Shown: positions 44,321-56,178, counted from the stretch's first letter. The stretch is DNA of 64,000 nucleotides from Aquanectria penicillioides (GCA_003415625.1 PYIU01000007.1:3844001-3908000), one strand, 5' to 3'. Numbers and translations: made by a program. The notes: generated by a model from the sequence alone, not told the origin.

Positions 44321-46674
44321 CTGCGGAATGGCGATGGGATCGCTCCAAACCGTCCTAATTACTTTCACGGCATCAATCAAGTTCGTGTGCACATTCATTA
44401 TTCGCCACGGCCTTCTGCAAACCGCTGAGGCTAAAATTCGAGTCAAATTTCCAGCGATATAGAATACCACAAGTGCCGAACGGCTCTCGGCTGTAGCAGG
44501 ATCTTGGCAATCTTAAGGCTGGGGGGCATGGGACAGAAAGATGCAGAGAAAAAGCGGGCCGGTTCGAGAGTTGCGATTTGGATCCCATGAATCAAGGTAT
44601 CAAACCTAATATATGGCATCTAGGCGTCTCCTACTGACAGTTGGAACGAGGGATGAGTAAATTAGAAAACTTCTCCTGCCGCTTAGTTGTACAACCCGAA
44701 TTAAAAAGTTGAAGCCCTACGACTAGAACAACATCCCGTTTTCTGACCCGTGCCGGGTGGATCAGCGGGCCGTGGACCACACTACGGCAAGGATTAAAAG
44801 CCATAGATAGCGACCGCCGTCTAGATGAGCTTGGCAACTGGTAGGTGACCAACTGCGACGATTATCACATCTGTTCATTTTAGATAAAGATTTTGAGGTA
44901 GTACCTTTGAATCGCTAGCCATAGAGTTACATACAATATACACAACTAAAAATTGGTTCAACAGGTGCTCCATAGCGTTATTTTGGATCAAGAGAATGAC
45001 GGCGGAGAGAATTATAGCGCACACGCACCCTGAGGATCCCAGGCACAGAACGTGCAGAGTTCTCCGGCCATGAAAGCCCACCCTGTTGTCCATGAACGAT
45101 ATGTTGACCATCGCCTTCAATACCAAACTAAGCAGGTAGGATTTTACTCAAGGGCCCAGGACGTCTTCGCGCGGTAGAACCATGGTAAATGTCAGATCTG
45201 AGGCTGGTTGATGCAAGTAAGATCATTTGAGAGTACAATGACAGTTGTTCTTTGATGGTCTCATTTTCCACAAAATCGTACCGTAATCTGTTGGACGGTC
45301 TTTGGCTTCATGACGCACACTACCAGGATGTGATATCCACAAGACCAGGGATAACCCAAGTTGACCGTGCCGCCCCAGCCGCCGCTGTATCACATCAAGA
45401 GGGATCCTGCTTTCAATCATCATTGTCAGCCTTGGGCACGCCGCGCGTGGGGAAATGTGCAAGATCAATCCAATCATTTGTGCACAGACGTGGTATTCTT
45501 ATTCTCACCATTGGAATACACCGAAGCAACTACCTCGGGCAATGCGTAGGAGAAGAAGGCCAGCTTATCAATTGAACAGTGAATTTGGAAATGACCCTCA
45601 TATCTACTCAAATGACCGAACCTAATACTGAAGAAGATATCCCAACGCATATGATGACGATTACAGGCAAGTGGCATCCTTGCTAGAGGGTGAGACAACT
45701 CCGTGCAACAATGATATTATTGGACATGGAAAGTTGTTACTCGGTCTAAGCGCCGGTTCAGTATTTGATGCGCCAAGAGACGTGGACTACCATTATTTTG
45801 AAGCATGTGCAGCCATTATCCCCGAGGATATCTCTAAATAACCTAGAGTCAGTACACTTCAATATTGGCGCACGACGACCTTCATTTGTGCATATTATTC
45901 CCTACTATTCTTGCTTAGAGCGATCGAGTAGCAGGATTCGAGGCTAGAAACATCCCGAGCCAGCTTTTTAAACATCATTGCAAATCTGAGGATTTGGCTT
46001 GAGATAAAGACGATTGGCACGAGATTGTGTTGGAGGGGAGTGCGGCAGTCTAGTGGCTTCGGCAGATCGATGCGCACAGCCTGCTCCCAAGTGATGACCG
46101 GAGTACATCGTTTGACGCCGGCTTAATGTCGCTAAGACACTTCGTTGCGGCATTTGCCCCCTATCCAAGCAAAGAAGTCATCGTTGACTGTCGTGCAGAA
46201 TTGTTTCAAGCAGCATACCATGGTAGATTGGCGCCAAAAAACGGGCCGCTGTGCGAGCCAATCAAAGGCTGTTGTGTGAGCCATCTGCCGTTGTGATTGA
46301 ATCCATCACAAGCCTCATGCTTCTTGACACTCTTGGCAAAGAAGCAGGCCTCAGCCGACATCACAGCTTCCTTACATGTTCCAGTTGGAATCTCCGGAGT
46401 TAATGTGAATATACAAAAGCGAGACTTGGTTGGGCTTACTCGATGACTCCTTAACCAGAGGAAACTGATGTAATCGCTAACCAACGTTGCGCCAGGGAAT
46501 GTAAATCAGCCTTGGTTGTCAACATGTGCATGCACGTACACTTCAAATAGAAGTTTAAAATTGAGTGAAAGAACGTCCAAGTCTATAATTGAGACCTTGG
46601 TCCCTTTTGTTTCTTTTCCCTCTGCTATTGCACTGTCGCTGGAATCTCAATATCTTTATCAAAGCACTCTCAAC
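44321..46674. other. Gene-poor region with scraps
   Basis: About 2.3 kb with no intact gene. On the minus strand, 44875-45126 reads RVGFHGRRTLHVLCLG followed by a hydrophobic helix. This resembles the GRR loop and next helix of a sugar transporter of the major facilitator superfamily; if so, it is a fragment. The other open frames carry no domain. Confidence 0.4.
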
Positions 46675-48438
46675 ATGTCGGGGAACCACACATATATTAT
46701 TCTATTGCCCTTGGATTCCACACTAGACTTGCGTCTAACACCACCCCTCTTCTTATTTTTCATCATTCCTTTCGGTACAATATTCACTTGGAAGTTTGTG
46801 CAGTGGTTTTCGTTACTATGTACCGTTCTACTCCAACATCATGCACACACCCTTCGTATTCTTGTTCAACTGTGAAATTACCACTTACTAACAATGAATA
46901 AGATTTTACTCAGCTGTGGCTCCTCTACCAGACCTCGACCGGAAAGTCCCACCTCGTCCTCGAAAAACTCCACCAGAGATATGGCCCAAGTGTTCGCGAA
47001 GCTCACGCCCAACATTGTCGATATTGATATGCCCGAGCTGATCCAGACGGTTTTTAACATGAAACAAGATTGGTTAAAGGTCTGTGTGACAGGCCTTTTC
47101 CCCTGTTGGAACTCAAGTTAATCGTAGTCCGGTTAGACCGAGTTTTACCATGGAATCAGTTCCCTTGTTAAGGGTAAAATTATGTGCAACATCTTCAGCC
47201 ACACTAACCTAGCTAAACACAAGCGCGAGCGGCAACCAGTTGCAAAACTATATTCTCCGACGTCCCTCCGGACCGTGGAGCCACATATGGATAAGGTCAT
47301 TGACATGTTTTGCAAGCAGCTCGAGCAGCGGTTCATAGATGATGATAATTCTGGAAAGGTCCGCAACATTGGGGAATGGATTTCGTTCTGCAAGTGATTT
47401 CGGCTGCTATATCTTTCATACGAATTCACTTGCTAACCATGATCGTGCTAGATACATGGGACGTTGTAGGTGCAATAAACTTCTCGCAACCAATGGGATA
47501 TCTGGAAAAGGGTTACGATTTTTATGGGACGCTCCACAACGCCGACAAGGCTCTAGACTACTTTGCTGTTGTTGGCACCATGGCATTTCTCGATTTTTGG
47601 CTGGATAAAAACCCCGTCTACCGGCTTGTACCTCCTGGATTCAACACGGTCACCAATATCGCAATTCAGCATCTAGTGGATAGATACCAGGGCAATGATC
47701 ACCGTTACCACGACGCCGAGGTCCCGGATTTCTTGGATAAATTCATTGCTGCCAAGAATGCTGACCCAGAAAATACACCTGATGTGTAGATTATTTTTCG
47801 TGGCTCATGGTCAATCTGATTGCCGGAGCAGACACGACAGCTATTACACTTCGCAGCGGCCTGTACTTTTCCCTCAAACATCTAAATGTCTGGAACCGTT
47901 TTACAAAGTAGTAGATTTTGGTAGCTCTATGCCACCCTCTTACAAGGACGTCAAGGCCCTCCCCTATGCAGACGCTGTGGTACGCGAGGTGCTGCGAATG
48001 CTTCCAGGCGTGGCAATGAGTATGGAAAGGTATGTTCCAGTCGGGGGCTTCTCGCTACCTAATGGCGACTATCTGCCCGAGGGAACGATTGTGGGTATGA
48101 GCCCATACATCTTGGCAAGAAACAAGTCAGTTTATGGCCAAGATGTCGACCTGTTCCGACCTGAGCGATGGTTGTGCGACGAGGAAAATGGCGAAACTGA
48201 GGAAGAATTTGAGCAGAGGCTACGGTCAATGAACCAGACAGATATGTCGTTTGGTGGCGGAATTCGCGTCTGTCTCGGCAAACACATGGGTTTGTTCCAA
48301 GTCTACAAGGTCCTAGCTACCTTGATAACTGAGTACATTATTGAGTTGGAGGACCCAGACAAGGAGTAGAAGATGATTAACAGTTGGTTCCCGCGGCAGG
48401 AAGGTTTGCGTATTAAATTGCAGAAGAGGAAAGAATAA
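46675..48438 (+). pseudogene. Decayed cytochrome P450 (pisatin demethylase-like group)
   Basis: Ordered pieces of one P450 are present: a membrane anchor from the ATG at 46675, WLLYQTSTGKSHLVL, PNIVDIDMPELI, KHKRERQPVAKLYSPTSLR, WDVVGAINFSQPMGYLEKG, the I-helix AGADTTAITLR, ERYVPVGGF, FRPERWL and the haem loop FGGGIRVCLG. Lesions: a frame change near 46985-46990, a splice or phase break near 47395-47455, TAG at 47787-47789, an extra T near 47794-47798, TAG-TAG at 47909-47914 with another frame change, and TAG at 48367-48369 where the next residues (MINSWFPRQEGL) clearly continue to a TAA at 48436-48438. The Cys ligand and I-helix residues themselves are unchanged. It would have been an ER-bound monooxygenase. 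Confidence 0.85.
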
Positions 48439-48629
48439 GTCTATTTTTATGTCCAACCCATCATTCAATTTCATTTTATAGCGTATATATGCATCTTCGC
48501 CTGCAGCATTCAGCCTTGAACCAGTATATATTACTTGGACGGGATGGCTATCTGTCAAGCCGAAGGTTCTCCACTCTGTCAAAAATCTCCTGGCAGTCCT
48601 TCCACACCCTCCGCCGGTTGCGTAATCAG

Positions 48630-50030
48630 TTCAATCGACCCATATTTAACCCATCTGTAATTTCTTTGAAAAGAAGAAACCAGTCTGTTGTCTCGAAGGA
48701 TAGCAGAGTAACGGGAATTGATTGACCAGCCTGTGACGCCTCGAGTTGTACATCAGCCATCTGCTGCTCTAGTCGAACACGATCTTCGGTCCCGGAGGAC
48801 ATACGATCAAAGCCATGTTGCGAACTCCTAATTTGTTGCCTCCATGATTGGTATAATTGTTCCAAATTTTTGGCAGTAGTTGATGTCCAGAATGAGTAAC
48901 GAAGATGTGACCATGCCTCCCATAACCACGGCCGTTCACGAAGCATCAAAGAGTGGAATACGCTTGAGGCATGTGCCGGAAGGATCGTGAGGCAATACGA
49001 AGAGATGCAAAATCACTTGAATGGAGATTGCTGACAATGAAAGCTCGTATCTCCTGTGGAAGCGATTGAAAACATCGTTCGCCTCACCTTAAATACTGGT
49101 TTCTAGAGCACAGTCATCAAGGTGCTGGACTGAGTCAAATATCTCCTGTAAACCAGGGACAGAGTAAGTATTTCTAGCGAGCCATTCATTACCGGAAATG
49201 TACTGCCACCACTGGTCGTAAGACTCCTGGACTGAGCGTGGAAACATGAAAAACCCGTCTCTCAGCGCTTCGTAGTCGACGTATCCTTAACGACTTAGGG
49301 ATGCGCGTTTGAAAACCTCAAAGCATGTTGGGTGAAATGCGATGGAATAACTGCTGACGTCCGATTCATCCCATATCACATTCTCCGGGTAGGCTCTGGA
49401 GTAGTGGTGGCTATTCGGGAAAACCCTTGGATAGCTCATGTCTCCTCTTTGCATCTCGTCACAGAGACCGCTAAGAAAGAACTGCCCTTTTCTTTCGAAT
49501 TCTTCATCATCATGTCGCGTCTCCCAATTAGGGGACTGGCGCACAAGGCACTGCCACGTGTTGCAGCCCTTCATCTCCTCCACCGCAATGTTTTTGGCCA
49601 TTGTATCCGCCGCCAGTTGCATATTCAGCCCGACAACTCGGCCCGGCAATATGCTCGATAACATGTGTTTTACCGATGCCGGGAAAACGCGTGTCGATTT
49701 CATCCTCGGGTATCGGATCTGGCCGCTCGAGAAAGTACATCTCACCGGATTCGTCTATGGCGGCATTACGGGCTTCAATCTCGCTGACGGAATGGCCTGC
49801 GTAGAAGGAAGACAGATGAGGCCGCGGGTACTCAGTTGTACGGACTACAACCACGCAGCCTGGCGGGCATTTAGATTTGGTGAAATGTTTGCTGTTGACG
49901 AACATGCCGGATGAGTATCCATGTTCATCCCAGCCGGCAGATCGCGGTTCATTTGGGGTTCGGATTCGGCCAATGTTGAATCTAACGCCGCAGATTTGGT
50001 AGTAGATCTCAGGGTACCCCATATCGTCTC
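48630..50030 (-). pseudogene. Decayed F-box family protein
   Basis: On the minus strand, pieces in order read YPEIYYQICGVRFNIGRIRTP, IEHIAGPSC, GYNGQ, EEMKGCNTWQCLV, FHPTCFEVFKRASL, GYVDYEAL, QWWQYISGNEWL, an F-box-like stretch (EIRAFIVSNLHSSDFASLR) and RERPWLWEAWS. This is the layout of an uncharacterised fungal F-box family. Lesions: one extra base in the T run 49591-49595 (A run on the coding strand), TAA at 49287-49289, a further stop near 49105, a frame break just before the F-box and another after it. F-box proteins select targets for ubiquitin ligases. The copy is dead. Confidence 0.7.
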
Positions 50031-50970
50031 TGCCAGAAGCGCTTGCAGCTTTCAGCTATTCCTTGTCGAGTAGCAGAGGCTTTGTTTGTGGATAGCCATC
50101 GTACGTTGTGTGAATCCTTTGACGGGCGAAATTCGGATAATTTTTGTCACTAAAAACGCTTGTAGGGGCTTAATCCTGGCTAGTTGTTTCCATCTTCAAG
50201 AGCATTCATTACTGTACGATTTGTTCCTGATTGGAGGCGATTTCAACAATCTCTGTGGCCTGATACGTTGTTCCTCTAGAATTACAACAGCCCCACAGCT
50301 TTCTAGAAATTTGAAGTCGCTACTGAAAACACGACGGTCCTTTGATTATTTGAAAGCAGATATTTGTGTGTAAATAAGTGTTCTCATCCCCCAAGACTAC
50401 GAGGTCTCGTGCTCAACTACCTCTGACTCTGGTTCGTAAGGAAGGTTACACTCAGCCCGTCTTCAGCCGGAGTTAGGCCTTGTAATTATCCAGGTCATGA
50501 GTTTAATCATTAGCCGCGGAAACATTTCGGACTAGGAAATAGCCTATTAGTAGCTTGGAGTCAAGATCATCCCCCGCAGTATCTTATCCGAAATAGCCGA
50601 TATGAAACTATTATATATCAGCTGAGGCAACGAAGATTGAATTTCATCTTGTCGACTGATTGGATCAAAGTCAACATCCTTCAAGCTCTGATTGATGCGC
50701 TTGATTAAACTTGAACATAATGTAACACACCTATCCAGGGGCAGTAACCATTAAGTGAGAGAAATACAATTCATATTGCCAATGCACAGAAAAGACACAA
50801 CGAAGGTTAAATGGATGTTAGAAATTCATATGAATTAATTTAGTATATAAATAACCTTGAATCTTCGGCACGTTAGTATCCTACCACAATCATAGCCGCC
50901 GTTGAGTTTCCATCCAACAACAAAGATTAACCTTTACTCCTTTTGCACGGTCACGGCCGCGAAATCCACC
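50031..50970. other. Intergenic, GH43 promoter side
   Basis: No gene is supported. A TATA box lies near its end. Confidence 0.5.
50844..50853 (+). promoter_or_regulatory. TATA box of GH43 gene
   Basis: TATATAAATA lies about 120 bases before the ATG at 50971, which itself sits in a good context (CCACCATGG). Confidence 0.55.
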
Positions 50971-52337
50971 ATGGCCTGGCCAACAGCCTATGCTCTTCTT
51001 TTTATCGTCTTAGCTATTCTTGATTTTGGATTTGTTCGAGCCGACAACCCCATCGTTCAGGACATTTACACGGCAGACCCAGCACCTTTGGTACTCAATG
51101 ATAGAGTTTATCTCTTCACAGGCCATGATGAAGATGGCTCGACGTACTTCGACATGCGTGACTGGCGATTATTTTCATCCACCGACATGGTAAATTGGCA
51201 ACATCATGGATCCCCCATGGGCCTGACCGCCTTCAGCTGGGCTGACGCGAGCGCGTGGGCTGGACAGGTCGTTGCCCGCAATGGACGATTTTTCTTCTAC
51301 GTTCCGATACACCATAGCTCCACAGGGGTATGGCGATTGGCGTGGCCGTGAGTGACAACATCGACGGGCCATTTGTTGATGCCATCGGCGAGCCGTTGGT
51401 CGAGAATGGCCAGATTGATCCGACTGTCTTCGTCGACGATGATGGACAGGCTTACTTGTATTGGGGCAATCCTGGTCTGTTCTATGTGAAGTTGAATGAA
51501 GACATGATCTCCTACAGCGGCAATATTACTGAGGTGGTCCTTACGACTGATGGCTTTGGGACTCGTCCAGGCAACCCTGATCGTCTCACAATGTTTGAAG
51601 AGGCTCCGTGGCTATACAAGTATCACGGGCTTTACTACATGATCTACGCCGCCAATTGTTGTTCAGAGGATATTCGTTACTCCACTGGGCCTAGCGCTAC
51701 AGGTCCTTGGACATATCGTGGAATCATCATGACTAGCCAGGGCAGTAGCTTTACAAACCACCCTGGAATAATCGAGTTCAATGGTGCCTCGTATTTTTTT
51801 TACCACAACGGCGCACTATCTGGTGGCGGGGGCTTCACCAGGTCTGTCGCGGTTGAGAGCTTCGTTTACAATTCAGACGGGACAATACCAGAACTGCAAA
51901 TGACAAAGGATGGTCCTCTGCAAGTCGGCAAACTGAACCCTTATATTCGACAAGAGGCCGAAACAATGGCTTGGTCGGAAGGGATAGAGACCGAGACTTG
52001 TAGCGAAGGTGGTCTCAGTGTTGCATCTATCAACAATGGCGATTACATCAAGGTCAAGGGTGTTGACTTTGAGGAAGGCGCGTCATCTTTCACAGCACGC
52101 GTGGCTTCTGCGACCAACGGAGGCAATATTGAGCTACTCTTGGACAGTATGACTGGCACAATTATTGGCAACTGTACTGTGTCTAACACAGGAGGCTGGC
52201 AGGCCTGGGAAGCCGTGAGCTGTCCCGTCAGTGACGCCAAAGAAACTCACGATTTGTTTCTTCGATTCACTGGGGATGGCACTGGGTATCTTTTCAACGT
52301 GAACTGTTGGCAGTTTAGCAAAGATGCCGTGCCTTAG
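50971..52337 (+). pseudogene. Secreted GH43 glycosidase with CBM6, one-base frameshift
   Basis: The ATG at 50971 opens a signal peptide (ending near VRADN) and a five-bladed GH43 domain. The catalytic residues are visible: Asp in TADPAP, Asp in GQIDPTVF and Glu in FEEAPWLYK. From about residue 325 a CBM6-type beta-sandwich follows (YIRQEAETMAWSEG, NNGDYIKVKGVDF, GGNIELLLD). Frame is lost at the G run 51325-51328: HHSSTG is followed one base off by MAIGVAVSDN, so one G seems missing. Adding it would make 455 codons with no other flaw. GH43-CBM6 enzymes release arabinose or xylose from hemicellulose and pectin side chains. As written, translation stops at about 51351, before the catalytic site is complete. 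It is either recently broken or an assembly error. Confidence 0.88.
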
Positions 52338-52715
52338 TCGAGATGTATGCATAGGCACGGCGCTAACCTTGGATATTGAAGGAGAGGTCTCACACCATTT
52401 CCATTGATGCGTCGTCTCGATGAGCATTTTTGTATTGCAGGCAGTGCATATCATATCTTATCTCAAAAGCCACCGCACGGCTTGTCAATGAATGTAGTCA
52501 ATTTGACCGACGTATATACAATAATAAAACACCAGCCTTATGGCACGCTGCTAGTTTTCTATCAATACATAATTTCCAAACCCAACTCCTGGACGTGAAC
52601 AATATTTTCTCAGTGCTAGCAGTACCTTATCGCTCCCGGGTTTTCACTGCTAGGATGAACCTAATCGCATCACTCTCGAACGAAAAACAGCTCAACCTCC
52701 CCTGCCCCTGCCCCT
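52338..52715. other. Intergenic between convergent genes
   Basis: No gene seen. Confidence 0.5.
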
Positions 52716-53278
52716 TTAGTGACCAGTAGTGTGGAAAACAACATCCCAGTGGTTGCCCTCATCCTACCCGATCACGATAAGTCAGCAATAGTCATCAAAA
52801 CAGAAACGGTGCTCACTTACGCAATAGATGTTACCAGAGGCAGCCTTCCATTGAGGATAACCGTCTCCGCGGTTACCAATCTTGGTAAATGTGTTCTTGA
52901 TGTAATTGTTCAACCCTGAAGCCTTGGCAAAATCGAGCTTGTATCCATTGCTATGGGAGTATGTTCCACCAGCATGGCCAGTCTCAGTACCACCGGTGAT
53001 GGTGACACTGCATTTGCAAGCCTTCTTGAGGGTAATTGCGCCCTCGACGGTGTTCTCACGAATGCCCTGGTAGGAGGTGCAAGTGGACTTGGTCTTGGTT
53101 GTGCACCCACCGCTAGACTTTGCATAGATTCCAGCAGCCTCGAGACGTGACTGGGCCTCAGACTGAGTGAGCGCACTCACAGCAGTGATGGAGAGGAGGC
53201 TGGAGAGGACGAGAGAGAGCTGCGACTCGTTAGATGCATTCCCATGTACTTTGCGTTGCGGTGATGGTCTACCTTCAT
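52716..53278 (-). CDS. Small secreted zinc peptidase-like protein (M15-like)
   Basis: Exon 1 is only 6 bases (53273-53278, Met-Lys). Exon 2 is 52821-53219 and exon 3 is 52716-52763. The introns of 53 and 57 bases are clean GT-AG, giving 150 residues. The first splice creates a signal peptide (LSLVLSSLLSITAVSA). The mature part has GGTETGHAGGTYSH, then H-x2-G-x3-D (HSNGYKLD) and, in exon 3, NHWDV. An H...D...HW triad of this spacing is the zinc site of M15 DD-peptidases such as VanY/VanX, which cut bacterial cell-wall peptides. Four cysteines lie in the first part. The family name is inferred from these motifs alone. A secreted fungal protein of this kind could act on bacteria. The first splice, with its two-codon exon, is the weakest part of the model. 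Confidence 0.75.
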
Positions 53279-53356
53279 GATTGATGTTGGTGATGGAATC
53301 TTGGTAGACTAGATGAGTGATGATTGATAGATGCGAACACTAGTAAACAAGGCCTC

Positions 53357-53364
53357 GTATTTAT
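53357..53364 (-). promoter_or_regulatory. TATA box of M15-like gene
   Basis: TATAAATA on the minus strand, about 80 bases upstream of the start at 53278. This supports the placement of the two-codon first exon. Confidence 0.6.
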
Positions 53365-55302
53365 ACAGCGCGATTCGTCCCAAATATTGTTGCCAGCACA
53401 CATGCCCTCTGCCATTTCATTGTTTCTGCCTTGATCTGCAATAGGTCGTAAGACGGATGAACAGGAATGATAATCAAGGCGTCTTACGTTTCGAATTAAA
53501 ACACCACATTGGGCCAGGAGTGTTGGGATCACCGTGCGCAATGCCGACTTGAGAAAGACAGAGATAACAGGACTGAGACCAGTAGCACTACCAAGCTGAA
53601 GTCTTAAGTAAAATGCCAAGGAGCAAGAATGCACATCCTGATTGGTTGAGGGGCTCGTTTCATGTTTTCAGCTCGGCTGCAGATCCCGAGGTTTTAAGTT
53701 GCGCGTGGCGTGCTCCGATGGCGAGGCTTCTTACAGAGGCCAAAGCGGAAATAGCAAGCAAAATGGTTGGATTTTTCTGGTGACAAGAGTAGCAAGTATT
53801 TACAGAAGTCCAGAGAAGTTTTAAGTTTATTTTAACCTCTTCTCATATTTATACTCCATGTCAACAACGCTGTCGCTTCTGGACTTTGCCTGATTCAAGG
53901 CAAATGCAATTAGAATCATCAATTCAGGGTCCCATGGGTTGATAGCGGTTATGGGATCTATTTTAATCCGACCCCAAGACACATTTGTCCCAACTCGACG
54001 CCTTTTATTGGAACGGTTGCCAGTTTCTAGTTTTGATTGACTGAAAGAGGCATTAGCACCGCCTTCGCACACTTTTGGCTGCCACCCTGTCGCAAAGGCG
54101 CTAGACTTGTTATAAATAGGCACTGTTAGCTTAAATATTATCGAAATGTCTGAATTCAAGTGATCAGGGCGCTATTCACCAGAGGCATAATAAACCCATC
54201 TATTATCGGGCTCCAGATGGCCTAGCATCACTAATGTGCCCTTTGATTTGAATCTTATCTGCGCCCTGCTAGTTTACCCTAAACCATCTAGTTGATATCT
54301 GTGAATGAGGCTGAAACTCGTAAATCTAGTTTGCAGAATCTGGTCTGAATAAGTTCATCATAGGCGTTTGGGACTGGCCTTGATGAGTAAAGAACTCATG
54401 GCGGCTGTTCCACTCAATCCAATAACGAACAAGCGGTTGCATAGGTTCCGATCCAAATAGCTCATGGCAAGAAGATCCATAATAAAGCGTTTTTGACGTA
54501 CTATAACTTGCTTTGCAGTTCCCACAATCTACTAATCGTTGCGAGAGGTGAATTCGATTTAATATCACGTCATAGAGACTGTGCTGCATACTCACAGATA
54601 GTGCTGCGACCGCATTCTGTCCAGATCTCCAATGGCCGTGGCGGCGTGCTGCAGGCATTTAGGGCAGCGTAAGGTTGACGATTTTGGAGTTGGGAGCTAT
54701 CCAGCACTGATCAATTTCGTGTGGTGGAATCAGAGTGCCGCCACTAGAAAAAAGGCCTTGCCAAGTCTTGTTCAATGCTGTATTGATCTCATGTGGCCTG
54801 ATAGGATAGACCAGCCGAGGTGCGACTCGATAAGCGATAACTTAGCATTTACCGACAGCCAGGGCTGCGTCGATGTCAAACATGCTAGCGAGCAGGGTTT
54901 TGTGAGTTCTTCTATCACTATGCATTAGTTTGGATGACGCTTAGCAAACCATTGGATAGTTGTGACTCTTTCTCATCTGTGCTTCAGTGGCGTGGTAGTG
55001 CTCTGCGTGGAAAAGGATAATGCTGATGCTAATCACATGAAGAAGAGTCATCATTGCGCCTGTGACTCATTTCTTACCCCACTGTCACCTTCTGTCAGCT
55101 AGACGTTGTGGACTTTCCTAGAGCGGACATAGGCTTCATGCGCAGTCATGATAGAATCGACTGTCTGAAGCACTTTTGCTGAGTGGACATAGTTCCCCTG
55201 TGCCGATTTTCCGTTCTTGTTTTTGAAAGGTTTCTCGCGTGGATACTTATAGGCACCATTCATCTCAGCAAGCGCATCTTATTTTCCGCCAGCAAATCAA
55301 AA
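53365..55302. other. Long intergenic region
   Basis: About 1.9 kb. A minus-strand open frame at 53827-54159 contains GRIKIDPITAINPWDPELM, which resembles part of a common uncharacterised fungal protein family, but it stops soon after. It may be a fragment. Nothing else is supported. Confidence 0.4.
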
Positions 55303-56178
55303 ATGTCCGACAACTCAACATCAGGTCTTACCATGGCTTCCCCCCAAACTCGCTCAGAAATCGATATTGCACAGGCAGAGCATCGAATCCAGCTTGTCGA
55401 TCATTGGGGTGCCATACCACCTGGATCTCGCATCCTCGAACTGGGTTGTGGTCAGGGCAATTGCACAGAGGTTCTAGCTGAGATCACCGGACCATCAGGA
55501 ACTGTCGATGCTATCGACCCGGCACCGTTGGACTATGGTGCACCAGTTACCCTTGGAGAAGCCCAAAAGGGCATCTCAAACAGCCCAATAGGCCAAAGAA
55601 TTACATGGCACCAGGCAACTCCGGAGGCCTTCCTTCAAGAGGCCTCAAATCATGGAAAGACCTGGGATGTTGCGGTCCTATCGCATTGTATCTGGTATTT
55701 CACCTCACCAGACACACTACCGGCCATTCTTCAGGCATTGAAGAACCGAACCAAGGTGATTTGCATTGCTGAGTATGCTCTCCACGCCAGCCACGTTGCT
55801 TCTTCACCGCACGTCCTTGCTGCTCTAGCTCGTGCAGGACTCGAGACGCACAAATCTCAGAGCGATGAAAACATCCAAACTATCTTAAGCCCCACCGAGA
55901 TCAAGGGCATGTGCACCGTGGCAGGTTGGGTGGCAGAACACGAGGCGACCCTGATACCCGAACCAGGTCTACTGGACGGATACTGGGAAACGAGCACGGT
56001 AGTCTCGGCTGATTTTCTCGGCGAGATCGAGTTGCATGTGCGTGAAGACAAGTCCAAGGCATATCTCCGCTCCGTCCGAGACTCGGTGATCTCTGCGGTG
56101 GCAACAATTGGCAAAGTCAAAGACACGCGGACTATGGACGTGTGGTGCGGTGTTTTCAGGGCTTCTGAGAGTGGCTGA
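55303..56178 (+). CDS. SAM-dependent methyltransferase
   Basis: A single exon of 291 residues from the ATG at 55303; a second ATG eleven codons on is also possible. An open frame continues upstream to 55183, but its lead is hydrophobic and unlike the family. The class I fold is shown by the SAM loop LELGCGQGNCTEVL near residue 45, the acidic DAIDPAP after the second strand and VAVLSHCIWYF at motif IV. No further domain is present. It should transfer a methyl group from S-adenosylmethionine to a small molecule. The neighbours give no pathway, and the substrate is unknown. Confidence 0.88.
   Translation: MSDNSTSGLTMASPQTRSEIDIAQAEHRIQLVDHWGAIPPGSRILELGCGQGNCTEVLAEITGPSGTVDAIDPAPLDYGAPVTLGEAQKGISNSPIGQRITWHQATPEAFLQEASNHGKTWDVAVLSHCIWYFTSPDTLPAILQALKNRTKVICIAEYALHASHVASSPHVLAALARAGLETHKSQSDENIQTILSPTEIKGMCTVAGWVAEHEATLIPEPGLLDGYWETSTVVSADFLGEIELHVREDKSKAYLRSVRDSVISAVATIGKVKDTRTMDVWCGVFRASESG

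Noticed and set aside
44875..45126. Possible sugar transporter fragment
   Set aside because: Only one loop and one helix resemble the family, with no neighbouring pieces in order; too weak for its own feature.
53827..54159. Possible fragment of a fungal hypothetical family (INPWDPELM stretch)
   Set aside because: The resemblance is from memory and covers only a short part, so it is noted in the intergenic entry but not called as a gene.
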